A stretch of 64,000 nt of DNA. Origin: Heliorestis acidaminivorans (GTDB taxonomy: Bacteria > Bacillota > Desulfitobacteriia > Heliobacteriales > Heliobacteriaceae). Shown here in pieces: positions 35,670-44,199 of the stretch (positions are counted from its first letter, which is position 1; each line of letters starts with the position of its first letter). The notes beneath the pieces are model-generated. The model made no database searches, was not told the DNA's origin, and saw only the letters and a program-made list of their open reading frames with translations. Made by a program: the position numbers and the translations under genes. The stretch spans positions 1-64,000 of the forward strand of contig NZ_WBXO01000005.1 of NCBI RefSeq assembly GCF_008933955.1, written 5' to 3'.

Positions 35670-35705
35670 TTACATGGCCAGAGGGTGTACCCTCTGGCCA
35701 TGTAA
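35670..35705 (-). terminator. Terminator of rnpB
   Basis: A perfect 17-bp stem (ttacatggccagagggt and reverse complement) with a 2-nt loop. On the minus strand it begins 8 bases after the rnpB P1 helix and is followed by a long T-rich tail, so it ends the RNase P RNA transcript; it may also stop bpsAB transcription from the other side. Confidence 0.85.
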
Positions 35706-35712
35706 TAAAAAA

Positions 35713-36079
35713 GAGTATGGCTGTAATCGAGATTCTGTCCCCGGCTAAAGCCGATGGATAGTCATTTGTCTAAACAAAGCTTTCTAAAGAAAACTTTACT
35801 TCTCGCCGTAGCGAGTGCCCCTACCCGCGACATTGTCGCCTATTTGGGTTGCACGCTAGTGGAGTTTACCCTTGCACTCCTCCGTCGCCGGAGGATATCG
35901 TTTCTGTGGCACTTTATGGCTACTTACCTCTCCTAAGAGATGCTTTTGCCGTCGTCAGGTCGCCCTGCCCTAGTTTGCACTAGGCACCATACTCCAGTCC
36001 TGCTTCAAAGCAGAGCTGGGCGTGTCTCGAATTTCCTCGACCCCTGCAATAGCAGAAGCCGCGACTATCCACCATACTC
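35713..36079 (-). ncRNA. rnpB: RNase P RNA component, class A
   Basis: On the minus strand: 5' gagtatgg pairs with 3' ccatactc (P1), ggatagtc with gactatcc (P2). Conserved segments are gaggaaattcgagac (CR I, 36024-36038), gtgccacagaaa, ggtaaactcca, and gacagaatctcgattac (CR V). CR I and CR V pair as the P4 helix (tcgaga/tctcga). 367 nt is normal for class A. It catalyses 5' maturation of tRNA. Two reading frames on the plus strand across this region are shadows. Confidence 0.93.
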
Positions 36080-36088
36080 TTTTTTCTT

Positions 36089-36117
36089 ATTGTATCACAA
36101 GAGAGCAGAAACTGTAA
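36089..36117 (-). promoter_or_regulatory. rnpB promoter
   Basis: On the minus strand TTACAG (36117-36112), 17-base spacer, TACAAT (36094-36089), about 10 bases before the P1 helix of the RNA. Confidence 0.75.
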
Positions 36118-36238
36118 GAACAGTATGCCTGCACAAGTGATGCTAATACAGTATATAGAAAGAGCGTCAATGATGCAAGTGGTAATTCTTGCAATGTCAT
36201 TATGACGACTAGATCGATAATTGGTTTACATAGTTAGT

Positions 36239-37507
36239 TTACGAAGGTCGACGCAAGACAAAAGTAACAATTTCAGAAGGGCAAGCTAACCGAAAAGGAA
36301 GCCAATGACCAAGGCCACTATTAACGAATAGTTTACTTTGGTCGTCACCATACCAGCCACGCATATACTGCATAGCCCAAGGGAATAAAGAACGACTACC
36401 AATACCTACTTGTCCACCATGAGTGTGTCCAGCTAAAGTCAATTCAACTCCGGCTGTACGAGCTTCATTGAAAAAATCAGGGTGATGAGTTAGTAGTATT
36501 CTGGGAACACCTTCGGGTGCATCTTGTAAAGCTTGGTTAAGCATCTGCTGACGAACAATAGCCCTTGAATCAGCTTGTCTGATAAAAGGATAGTCTACAC
36601 CAACCATACAAAGCTGTCCATCTGCAATTGTCATAGAAGTGTTTTCAAGATTCACCACAGAGCTATCATCAAAAGCGGCTCGAACTTCACGCAAACCACG
36701 ATAATGTTCATGATTGCCTAAGCAATAAAAAGAGCCATAAGTAGTTGGAATCTGATCAGCCATAGCAAGAGCAGGCCGCAAAAGTGGTAAGTCGTCTACA
36801 TAATCACCTGTAATAGTTACAATATCAGGCTTTTCCTTAGCGATCATCTCCACTGCTTCTTCCCATCGGTTTAAAGGGAAAAAAGTGCCCAAATGAACAT
36901 CGGAAATCTGAAGTACTCGTAAGCCATCAAGCTCTGGTGAAAGACCTGGTATAGTGACTGGAAAAGTTCTTGTAATAACTCGATTATCGCCAACTAAAGT
37001 GCCTTGTGTTGCTACAGTTAAGGCTACAAAGGGAACGGCCGTTAGAGCCCCTTCAATCATGCGGCGACGACTGATTTTTTCGGGCAGATGTACCTTACTT
37101 ACGCTTTCTTCATCAGCACTTTTATCTTCTATAGGAAGAGCCTGACCATCCTTCTTTTGCCCTGCCGCTCTAACAAGTTGCTCCTTGTTTTTTTCTGACC
37201 CTCCATAGCGATGAAGAATAAAAACAAGGGGTAGACTAATGAGAAAAATAAACTGAGCTATGTTCCAAGCGAAAGCTGGATAATAAGCGATTCGTAACCC
37301 AGGTTGAGTATCTTGAAAACCTGTCAATATACTATAGATCAAGGGTAACAGTGATATAAAAGCGATTAACCAGTAGACAATTCTTCTTTTTACAGGGCGA
37401 AAAAAAGGAATCCAACGAACAAGAGCCATATAAGACAAATAATTAATCAATAAAAAAGCAAAAACAGGTAAAAAACGCATAATCGAAAAAAAGGCTGTTT
37501 CCACCAA
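36239..37507 (-). CDS. Membrane-anchored calcineurin-like metallophosphoesterase
   Basis: About 420 residues. Four hydrophobic segments fill residues 5-115; a basic linker (EKISRRRMIEG) and one further hydrophobic stretch precede the phosphoesterase domain with QISDVHLGT, TGDYVDD, CLGNHEHYRG, LTHHPDF and LAGHTHGGQVG, supplying the two-metal ligands. Similar YaeI-type proteins act on lipid-linked phosphates such as UDP-diacylglucosamine. TTG 37507 is 8 bases after AGGAG; the frame's GTG nine bases upstream overlaps that site. Confidence 0.85.
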   Translation of the reverse strand: MVETAFFSIMRFLPVFAFLLINYLSYMALVRWIPFFRPVKRRIVYWLIAFISLLPLIYSILTGFQDTQPGLRIAYYPAFAWNIAQFIFLISLPLVFILHRYGGSEKNKEQLVRAAGQKKDGQALPIEDKSADEESVSKVHLPEKISRRRMIEGALTAVPFVALTVATQGTLVGDNRVITRTFPVTIPGLSPELDGLRVLQISDVHLGTFFPLNRWEEAVEMIAKEKPDIVTITGDYVDDLPLLRPALAMADQIPTTYGSFYCLGNHEHYRGLREVRAAFDDSSVVNLENTSMTIADGQLCMVGVDYPFIRQADSRAIVRQQMLNQALQDAPEGVPRILLTHHPDFFNEARTAGVELTLAGHTHGGQVGIGSRSLFPWAMQYMRGWYGDDQSKLFVNSGLGHWLPFRLACPSEIVTFVLRRPS

Positions 37508-37597
37508 AAAAATCACTCCTAATAGGATGGAAGACCTAGCTATCCTAATACAATGATTTATACCCTGCCCAAAGAGGACAGGGTACTGTAATAAGCA

Positions 37598-37777
37598 TTA
37601 GTCTGTCTCTAAGAGAGGAACGGCGCCTGGTTCTTGTTGTGGCGGAGGGATATTCCTCTTTCTTGGAGCTTTTACGCCTGGTGCTGTTTCACCTGGACGG
37701 CCATATTTTTTGTACAATTCTTCAAGAGAACGCTGATCCAATCGATAGGTCACCAGACTCTTGGTTTTTTCGGACAT
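37598..37777 (-). CDS. Small basic/proline-rich protein, unknown
   Basis: 59 residues, beginning SEKTKSLVTYRLDQRSLEEL with a short helix and then a Pro/Arg/Gly-rich tail (PRKRNIPPPQQEPG). ATG 37777 sits 6 bases after GGAGGT; another ATG directly adjoins it. It follows the GerMN lipoprotein gene on the same strand with a gap of about 50 bases and may be co-transcribed. No domain recognised. Confidence 0.6.
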   Translation of the reverse strand: MSEKTKSLVTYRLDQRSLEELYKKYGRPGETAPGVKAPRKRNIPPPQQEPGAVPLLETD

Positions 37778-37824
37778 GGACATACCTCCTTCACAGGTTT
37801 TATTTTGACCTGTTTGGAGTCTTG

Positions 37825-38658
37825 TCATTCTACTGTTACTTCGTCAATTATCCAGATTTGCTCAGGTCCAATGTTGAGAGGTTGAAGAAGATGGATCGTG
37901 TATTGATTTTTACCATGAGTCACAAGGACGGAGGCTTTGCCGGGCTGGCTATCCCGTTCTGTGAGACTGAAGGAATCTTTGTCAGGAGAAAAACCTAGAG
38001 CAATGCCATCAACACGAGAGACTTCTACAGGATCTAATCGCCAAAGTTGATGTCCTTCTTGTACAGCAGACTGAATATCTTGCAAATTCGATGGTGCTGG
38101 AATCTTCCCGTGACGAATTGTAAGATAATCAAAAAAAGCAAGCGGTTCTGCTATATACATATGACCGGCAATAGACTCAATGATCTGTCCATCAATGAGA
38201 ATTTGAATGGACGTAAAATTTAAGGCAGACAAACTATTAACAATAGATCCGACCAAAAGGGCTTCACCACTAGAGCCAAGGTTGATTCTATAGATATGGT
38301 CAGATAAATTTATAGTAAGTCGATCTTCATCTTCAATCACTTGGTCTAATAAGATTGTTTCTTCTGGTATTAAAGTGATTAACTGCTCATTCCGAGGACC
38401 TGCCTTGAGTTGTTCAAAAATTTTGGCTACTTTTTCTTCTTGTGTACCTGACACAGTATATTCTTCGCAGGCTAAACGATTTAATTCTCTATCGGGAAAA
38501 TATAATTGCACTACTTTTTCAGAAATAGGTGATGATATTTCCTCTTGTTGTTGCGATGAAACTGCTGAATTAGCACAGCCAGCTAAATAAACGGAAGTAA
38601 GGACTAACAAAAATAATAGAAAAGCATAATGGAGATGCTTTAGTTTCAGCCTGTACAA
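37825..38658 (-). CDS. GerMN-domain lipoprotein
   Basis: The signal peptide ends VYLAGC (lipobox Cys near residue 28). Residues 48-165 form a GerMN domain (VVQLYFPDRELNRLACEEYT through LNFTSIQILIDG), the fold found in the sporulation/germination protein GerM and other envelope lipoproteins; the C-terminal 110 residues are beta-rich and unassigned. A role in envelope or cortex assembly is inferred. TTG 38658 is 6 bases after GGAGGGAGGA; an upstream TTG in the frame overlaps that site. Confidence 0.8.
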   Translation of the reverse strand: MYRLKLKHLHYAFLLFLLVLTSVYLAGCANSAVSSQQQEEISSPISEKVVQLYFPDRELNRLACEEYTVSGTQEEKVAKIFEQLKAGPRNEQLITLIPEETILLDQVIEDEDRLTINLSDHIYRINLGSSGEALLVGSIVNSLSALNFTSIQILIDGQIIESIAGHMYIAEPLAFFDYLTIRHGKIPAPSNLQDIQSAVQEGHQLWRLDPVEVSRVDGIALGFSPDKDSFSLTERDSQPGKASVLVTHGKNQYTIHLLQPLNIGPEQIWIIDEVTVE

Positions 38659-38865
38659 AAAGAATCCTCCCTCCAACGAAGTTATAGTTAGAAGCTAAAT
38701 ACTCTTTCGCTAGAAAAAAGTATAATCCTGCCTTATCAACCATAAGGAAATTTAAAGTCTCTTTTTATTTCTGTTTTAGCAGGAATCATACTTATCTATG
38801 GAGAAAGTAGATGGTTATAATGATGCCGTATGATTCTATTAATGAATCCTTTGGAGGGAAGAGGT

Positions 38866-40158
38866 ATGTTTTTTAATAAGGGCTCTAACATGCCCGCTTC
38901 GTTGCCTTCTACTTCAATAAATATTACAAGCGAAGAAGCAAAAGTATCTAAGCAACTGTTGAACCTGAGCGAGAAAGACCTTACACTCTTAGCTGAACTT
39001 AAGCCTATCTTAGAACCTCGTATTGATGAAGTGGCTAACAATTTTTACAAACAATTGTTGGCTTTACCTGAGCTACGTAAATTTATTGAAGAGAATTCGA
39101 CGTTAGAGAAGCTACAAGGCACGTTTAAACGTTATTTAATGAGTCTCTTTACAACAACTGTTGACGATAAGTATATCCAATATAGAACTCACATTGGACA
39201 TGTACACAATCGTGTCAAATTGCCACCCTACTGGTATACGGCCGCTTATCAGGCACTTTTTAACTCTATTTACCCCATTTTAGAGCAAGTTCGAGATCGC
39301 CGTAAAGCCATGGAAATGATTACAGCTTTACAAAGGTTAACGAACTTAGATCAGCAAACGGTAATGTCAGCCTACATAAAAGATTACTTGAAGGAAATTG
39401 ATCAAAAAGAAGAGATGGAAAGACTTCTTTCTGAGATGCAACAACTACAAGATCGCGTCAACGATTCTAGTCAAACCTTGGCGGCGACAGCGGAAGAGAC
39501 TGCCGCTTCAGCGGCTGAAATGGCCTCAGCGGCGCAAAGAATTTCTCAAAATGCTATACAGGCTACAGAGTATGCCAGTAATGTTAATGCTCTTGCTGAA
39601 TCAGGCGAGTCTAAGATTCAAGATACAGGTAAAGCTATTGAGAATCTAGGTTCTTTAATTCAAGGCATGCAAGAAAAGATTAAAGCTCTTGATGAAAGTT
39701 CCGAGAAAATTGAATCGATAGCTGGTGTTATTCAAGGTATTGCAACGCAGACGAACTTACTTTCTTTGAATGCTGCTATTGAAGCGGCTAGAGCTGGCGA
39801 ATCAGGTCGCGGATTTACTGTTGTTGCCAATGAAGTCAAAAAGTTAGCAGGCTTCTCAGAGCAATCAGTTCAAGAGATTGCAGAAATGATCCAGATCTCC
39901 CGTCAGCATACTACTGAAGTTTCTCAAGCTATGATTCAAACGAGCAAAGCCATGGCCGCCGCTTCTGCTGTAGCACAGGAAGTAGTGCGCAGCTTCGGCG
40001 ATATTATTAGCTCAATTGATAACAACCAAGAGCGTGTCCATTCTATTGCCAAAGAGATTGAGAGCTTAACAACTACCTCTAAGCAGATTGAAGAAGCATC
40101 TGATGAAGTAGCTCGTTCTGCTGAAGCTCTTTCTGTTATGGCTTTTAACCGCTCCTAG
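38866..40158 (+). CDS. Globin-coupled methyl-accepting chemotaxis transducer (HemAT-like)
   Basis: 430 residues, no membrane segment. Residues 25-180 are a sensor globin with the likely proximal haem His114 in [20 protein letters not shown]. Residues 195-425 are an MCP signalling coil with the conserved hairpin tip [20 protein letters not shown], which contacts CheA/CheW. It presumably senses oxygen or another gas and steers movement away or toward it. ATG 38866 has GGAGGG 7-8 bases upstream; a longer frame starts 12 codons earlier. A terminator follows. Confidence 0.9.
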   Translation: MFFNKGSNMPASLPSTSINITSEEAKVSKQLLNLSEKDLTLLAELKPILEPRIDEVANNFYKQLLALPELRKFIEENSTLEKLQGTFKRYLMSLFTTTVDDKYIQYRTHIGHVHNRVKLPPYWYTAAYQALFNSIYPILEQVRDRRKAMEMITALQRLTNLDQQTVMSAYIKDYLKEIDQKEEMERLLSEMQQLQDRVNDSSQTLAATAEETAASAAEMASAAQRISQNAIQATEYASNVNALAESGESKIQDTGKAIENLGSLIQGMQEKIKALDESSEKIESIAGVIQGIATQTNLLSLNAAIEAARAGESGRGFTVVANEVKKLAGFSEQSVQEIAEMIQISRQHTTEVSQAMIQTSKAMAAASAVAQEVVRSFGDIISSIDNNQERVHSIAKEIESLTTTSKQIEEASDEVARSAEALSVMAFNRS

Positions 40159-40193
40159 TGCTAGAAGTGAAAAGATAGCATCCAAAAAGACAT

Positions 40194-40253
40194 AAAAAAG
40201 ACCTCCTTGCCAGTAGCCTTATCATAGGCTCGGTAGGGTGGTCTTTTTTTTTT
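40194..40253 (+). terminator. Intrinsic terminator after the globin-coupled transducer
   Basis: Long imperfect stem: aaaaaagacc pairs with ggtctttttt around inner gcc/ggc helices (cagtagcc, ggctcgg), with a run of more than ten T residues. Confidence 0.85.
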
Positions 40254-40268
40254 GACATGTTGGTCTTT

Positions 40269-41123
40269 CTATTTTACTTGAATATATTCGTCCATGATGA
40301 CAAGACCGATTAAGCGTGCCCAGATCAATATAAGTACAGTGAGTTGTTGTAAGAAAAAGGAGAGATAAAGACTAGTCCATCCTCCACCGGGCCAGTTCAT
40401 AAGTAGGCTATAAAGTAAGGCGATGATAAGAAAGGCTAGAATATAGACAATTCCACGAAGCGTTAGCAATGAAAAATAATGCTTAATCACATAGGGGAAA
40501 GCAACTGTAAAGTTAGCAAGAGCAGAAGGCTTGCGATTAGAGCAGCAACTTGTTGAAATTAAAGCTAAACGAGCCTTATCAGCAATAAAAGAAACAAAGG
40601 AAAAAGCTAACAGAAATAACAAGACTTTGGCTAATAGATAGCTTAGCCAGGAGAAAATGGTCCAGTTAGGGTTAATAGTTCCGAAGGAAAAAGTAAGCCA
40701 GAAAAGGATGGCATAAAGAGGTGCTAGTAAGAGAGCTAGTGCCCAACAATAGAGATAATGGTCAGCTATACCACGAATAAAGGAATGAATTTGCTTTTTT
40801 GGGGACTGTCTGCTGTGGCGGTTATCTCTAAGGACTGCTATTAGGCCAGCTTGTAAAAAAGGAAGAAGGCAAGCAAAAAGAAGCAAGGGAAGGTAAAAGA
40901 GCCCTTGTGCTAAGGCATTCATAGCTGGTGTTTGAAAAGGCAGTAGTAAGTCGTGGTAGAGAGAATAACTCATACTATCCCAACTTCTCTCAGGCAGGCC
41001 TGTAGTTAGACCTTGTGGGCTTACCCAGTCAGCAGGTAAGGCGGGAAAGGCTTTTAACAAGTAGAGAAAAAGAGGGAGTAATAAAGGAAGAAGTATAAGT
41101 AAGCTAAGAAACCACAAGAGCAA
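40269..41123 (-). CDS. Multi-pass membrane protein, unknown
   Basis: About 284 residues with six hydrophobic segments (near 1-24, 68-92, 122-150, 158-180, 222-245 and 252-275). No family is recognised. The TTG at 41123 has no ribosome binding site; in the same frame coding-like sequence continues about 25 codons upstream to a TGA inside a terminator hairpin, so the true start is uncertain and could be CTG or another rare codon downstream of GGAGGTG. It follows the M1-like peptidase gene on the same strand. Confidence 0.65.
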   Translation of the reverse strand: MLLWFLSLLILLPLLLPLFLYLLKAFPALPADWVSPQGLTTGLPERSWDSMSYSLYHDLLLPFQTPAMNALAQGLFYLPLLLFACLLPFLQAGLIAVLRDNRHSRQSPKKQIHSFIRGIADHYLYCWALALLLAPLYAILFWLTFSFGTINPNWTIFSWLSYLLAKVLLFLLAFSFVSFIADKARLALISTSCCSNRKPSALANFTVAFPYVIKHYFSLLTLRGIVYILAFLIIALLYSLLMNWPGGGWTSLYLSFFLQQLTVLILIWARLIGLVIMDEYIQVK

Positions 41124-41172
41124 AGAAAGTGGAAAGAGATTTAAGGAACGCCTGAATAGGCTTTTAGAAAAA

Positions 41173-41207
41173 GAATGAAGCAGGAAGAATCACCTCCTGC
41201 TTCATTC
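41173..41207 (-). terminator. Terminator of the M1-like peptidase gene
   Basis: gaatgaagcagga and its reverse complement make a 13-bp stem; on the minus strand the tail reads tttttc. A GGAGGTG inside the loop could double as a ribosome binding site for the next gene. Confidence 0.7.
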
Positions 41208-41280
41208 TATTGGACTTCCCTAGAGACCATGACAGTCGATCTAATGAAAAGATAAGCCTATTCTTTTTAGCAGTAAAAAG

Positions 41281-43269
41281 CTACAAAGCTAATGCTAAAA
41301 GACTCTGATAATAGAGAGCAACTAAGAGAGTCCAGCGAAAGGCTGGCCACCAGGCGCTCTCTTGGGTCCAATCATTGTTTAGTCGATTCATGTCTAAAGG
41401 TAGACGCTCCTCGGGGTCTATATGAATAGCTAAAGGTGGTTGAGAATGCTGGATTCTTATTTCTAGATACCTCTCTTCTCCAGACCATTGGACAATTTCT
41501 TTTTGACCATTTTGGTGCAGAATCAATATTTCTACTGGTGCTATAAGTTCGCCACGACGATCAATGCGAACTATCCAAGCAAGTCCTTCTGCTGTTCCCA
41601 AAGGCTTAATATCTCCCAGAGCATAGTCAAGATAAGCAGGGCTTTGCAAGCCTTTTTGCAAAAATTTAGCGCTTTCTGAACATCCTTTTTCTTTTACAAC
41701 AGCTACGAAATCATCTGTGCCAGGATGACGAAAAGCCCAGCGCTGGTAATAGGTAGATAAGATGTCGAACACCTTTTCTTCTCCTAGCAGACCTTCAAGG
41801 CTATAGAGAAGCAATGCACCTCGATAATAAACAGATGTAGCATAGGAGCGCGACGAAGCGTAGTCATAAGCTGGTAAATCAATAGGATCTAGTACAAGCG
41901 GTTGCAGGACCGTACGAAAAAGTCCTGGACTGTTGGTGCTTAGAGGTAGAGGTAGCAAAGGCTGTCCGAAGATGGAAAAAGAACTGCGACTATCACCATA
42001 AAGTCGCTCTAGAATTTTTCCTTCTGTATAAGTGGTAAGACCTTCATCTAACCAAGCTTCTTCAAACTCATTATTGGCTACGATACCATACCAGTACTGG
42101 TGTATTGTTTCATGGACTAATACTCTTTCTGGTTCCATTGATTGTCCATGAGAAAGCAGAGGCGTGCCTCCAGTAATTAGGGTGGGATATTCCATACCTC
42201 CAGCGCCAAGAGCATCTCCCGGTGGATCGATGACTGTCAAGGTTTTATAAGGATAAGGTCCAAAGAGATTATGAAGCTCTCTTAAAGTTCCCACTACAGC
42301 ATTTAATTGTCTGGTGGCTAAATGACTTTTTTCTGGCCTTGTATAAAGTGATACAATTACTGGTTCTCCTTGGGCGGGCTTGAAAGTATCTTGATATATG
42401 ACAAAGCGTGGATCGGCGGCCCAGGCAAAGTCGTGAACCCACTTTTGAGCGAAATGATAGTGTATTACCCCTTTTTCCTTAATTGGTTCTGTGATTTCCT
42501 CGCCTGTAGCTCCCACAATATAATCTTCTGGTACGCTAATTCTTACATCATAGTTAGCAAAATCGGCAAAAAATTCACTGTTGCTATGATACTGATGAAG
42601 ATTAAAGCCCTCGGTAGGTCGCCCTCGCTGTCCGGCAAGCTCATAAGCGGCCAACTTAGGATACCATTGACCAGCCATCACAAAAGGCTCTACAGTTCCA
42701 GAACGAGCAAAGATTGCTGGTAGATGAGTTCGAAAAGAAATAGTAACTTCTAGCACTTGCTTAGGCATTAGCGGCTCAGGAAGTTCTAGTAAGGCGAGAG
42801 TCTTATCTTGACGATTGTCGTCATCTGGTTGTATATAACGTAAGTTGTCTGTAATGTCTTTAGAACCTTCTGCTTGATGATAGGAGATAGAGAAAACCTC
42901 AACTTGACCTGTTTGAGTATGATTTTGCTGATGTCCTCTGTGAAGGCCTAAAGAGTTGTTCATAAAAGTAGAGCCAGGAGCAAAAGCATTTTGATACAGA
43001 TGGATTGCTATCTCGGAAAGTGGTTCAGTGCCTGGATAAGTCCAAGTGATAGTAACTTTACCATCAATAGTAGAAAGTGAAGGCACAAAGTTACTTTCAA
43101 TTTGGTAATGCACAGGTGGCTCTTGGTCTGGCATACTCAATGTCTTGACATTGGAAGCGGCCACAGCCACCGTGGCAGGGATAGGTGATAAAGGTAGTAA
43201 AAGCAACAAGGCAAAGAAGAAGAAGAGGCAGAGAGAGAGCATATTTCTGGTAAAAAGATAGTTCATCAT
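41281..43269 (-). CDS. M1-family metallopeptidase, membrane-anchored
   Basis: 662 residues. A long N-terminal hydrophobic segment (residues 9-32) serves as signal anchor; residues 50-250 match the beta-sandwich N-domain of M1 peptidases; the zinc site is HETIHQYWYG plus Glu in EAWLDEGLTTYTE; a final hydrophobic stretch lies at the C-terminus. GGMEYP before the zinc site corresponds to the GAMEN exopeptidase motif, altered to Tyr-Pro, so aminopeptidase specificity may differ. ATG 43269 has AAGGAGCGG before it; the frame extends 40 codons further with no site. Confidence 0.85.
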   Translation of the reverse strand: MMNYLFTRNMLSLCLFFFFALLLLLPLSPIPATVAVAASNVKTLSMPDQEPPVHYQIESNFVPSLSTIDGKVTITWTYPGTEPLSEIAIHLYQNAFAPGSTFMNNSLGLHRGHQQNHTQTGQVEVFSISYHQAEGSKDITDNLRYIQPDDDNRQDKTLALLELPEPLMPKQVLEVTISFRTHLPAIFARSGTVEPFVMAGQWYPKLAAYELAGQRGRPTEGFNLHQYHSNSEFFADFANYDVRISVPEDYIVGATGEEITEPIKEKGVIHYHFAQKWVHDFAWAADPRFVIYQDTFKPAQGEPVIVSLYTRPEKSHLATRQLNAVVGTLRELHNLFGPYPYKTLTVIDPPGDALGAGGMEYPTLITGGTPLLSHGQSMEPERVLVHETIHQYWYGIVANNEFEEAWLDEGLTTYTEGKILERLYGDSRSSFSIFGQPLLPLPLSTNSPGLFRTVLQPLVLDPIDLPAYDYASSRSYATSVYYRGALLLYSLEGLLGEEKVFDILSTYYQRWAFRHPGTDDFVAVVKEKGCSESAKFLQKGLQSPAYLDYALGDIKPLGTAEGLAWIVRIDRRGELIAPVEILILHQNGQKEIVQWSGEERYLEIRIQHSQPPLAIHIDPEERLPLDMNRLNNDWTQESAWWPAFRWTLLVALYYQSLLALAL

Positions 43270-43383
43270 AGACCGCTCCTTTTTTGTACTTACTACGCTG
43301 TCCGCAAAAGGGTAAAAAACTGGTAAAGTCAAGCCTTTACTGCTCATAAAATGGACAAGATGAAAAAAAGGGGAGGCGGAGGT

Positions 43384-43506
43384 ATGCAAGGTAATCCTTT
43401 AGATAGCACAACCTTCGAATTTCTTCGGCTAGGTTGGTGGTTCTTGCATATTCTTTTCATTATGACGATCTTTTATCTCGGTCATCGCTACTGGCCCAAA
43501 AAATAA
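43384..43506 (+). CDS. 40-residue single-pass membrane protein
   Basis: ATG 43384 follows GGGGAGG and GGAGG at good spacing. The product starts QGNPLDSTTFEFLRL, has one hydrophobic helix (about residues 16-33, LGWWFLHILFIMTIFYLG) and ends in HRYWPKK. Small proteins with a polar N-terminus, one helix and a basic end are commonly membrane regulators, but none is recognised here. It is divergent from the M1-like peptidase gene (start codons 115 bases apart). Confidence 0.7.
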   Translation: MQGNPLDSTTFEFLRLGWWFLHILFIMTIFYLGHRYWPKK

Positions 43507-43602
43507 AAAAGAAACTTTTCCCTCTACTTTACTAGGAACCATTAGTTGGAAAAATTAATAAGATATTTACGAATTAAGGATTGTAGGGGGAGGTCCCGCT
43601 TC

Positions 43603-43902
43603 ATGGACTTAAACAATGTGAAGGATGCCATTGGTCAGCTACTCAATCAGAGTAAACTTAACCTTCCAATTAGCGATGCAGAAGAAAAACAAGTAAAGGG
43701 CATTGTCGATAAGGTCAAAAAGAAACAGTCACTTAGTGATGAAGACCGCAAAAAAGCTGTTAAGCTTGTTAGCCAGTTTTCCAAACAACTGGCGCCTCAG
43801 CAAGGTCAACAGCTCAAAGCAATGTTAGATCAACTGATGAAGGCTCATAAGGTTTCTGACAAAGACAAAGCCGCGCTAGAGCAGATTAAGAAAATGTTAT
43901 AA
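43603..43902 (+). CDS. Small soluble helical protein, unknown
   Basis: 99 residues, rich in Lys, Gln, Asp and Ser, predicted as four or five short helices (NNVKDAIGQLLNQSK, then EEKQVKGIVDKVKKKQ). Two internal segments with SDEDRKKAVKL and SDKDKAALEQI look like repeats of one motif. ATG 43603 has GGGGGAGGT 9 bases upstream; the frame begins 19 codons earlier without a site. No known domain. Confidence 0.7.
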   Translation: MDLNNVKDAIGQLLNQSKLNLPISDAEEKQVKGIVDKVKKKQSLSDEDRKKAVKLVSQFSKQLAPQQGQQLKAMLDQLMKAHKVSDKDKAALEQIKKML

Positions 43903-43936
43903 AAGTAGGGGGTCTAACAGAAAGGAGGGATTATAC

Positions 43937-44050
43937 ATGAGCTGTACCAGAACCATAAGTCCGTTGATTCTAGATCGACGCGTTCTTGGTCTTGTCCTTA
44001 CTTTAATTGTTATTGCAGCTTTTTACCCCACGATTTTTGGCTGTTACTAG
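43937..44050 (+). CDS. 37-residue single-pass membrane protein
   Basis: ATG 43937 follows AAAGGAGGG at normal spacing. Product: SCTRTISPLILDRR, then a hydrophobic segment VLGLVLTLIVIAAFYPTIFG ending CY. It is 34 bases after the preceding helical-protein gene and is followed by a terminator, so the two probably form a transcript. The function is unknown. Confidence 0.65.
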   Translation: MSCTRTISPLILDRRVLGLVLTLIVIAAFYPTIFGCY

Positions 44051-44079
44051 ATAATTACGACCCCATTGAGTAGTTATAA

Positions 44080-44119
44080 AGAGGGGAGTCCTGTACGGCA
44101 GGGCTCTCTTTCTTTTTTT
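44080..44119 (+). terminator. Intrinsic terminator
   Basis: agaggggagtcctg pairs imperfectly with cagggctctct, followed by a T-rich tail (tttctttttttc). Confidence 0.75.
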
Positions 44120-44199
44120 CGAGTGATAACATACACCTTTTTCCACCAATTCTATAATATGTATTAGCTAGTGGTCAGAGAAACTATGGAGGTGTAGAA

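Noticed and set aside
35754..36140. Two plus-strand reading frames of 60 and 66 codons
   Set aside because: They lie across the minus-strand RNase P RNA gene and lack ribosome binding sites.
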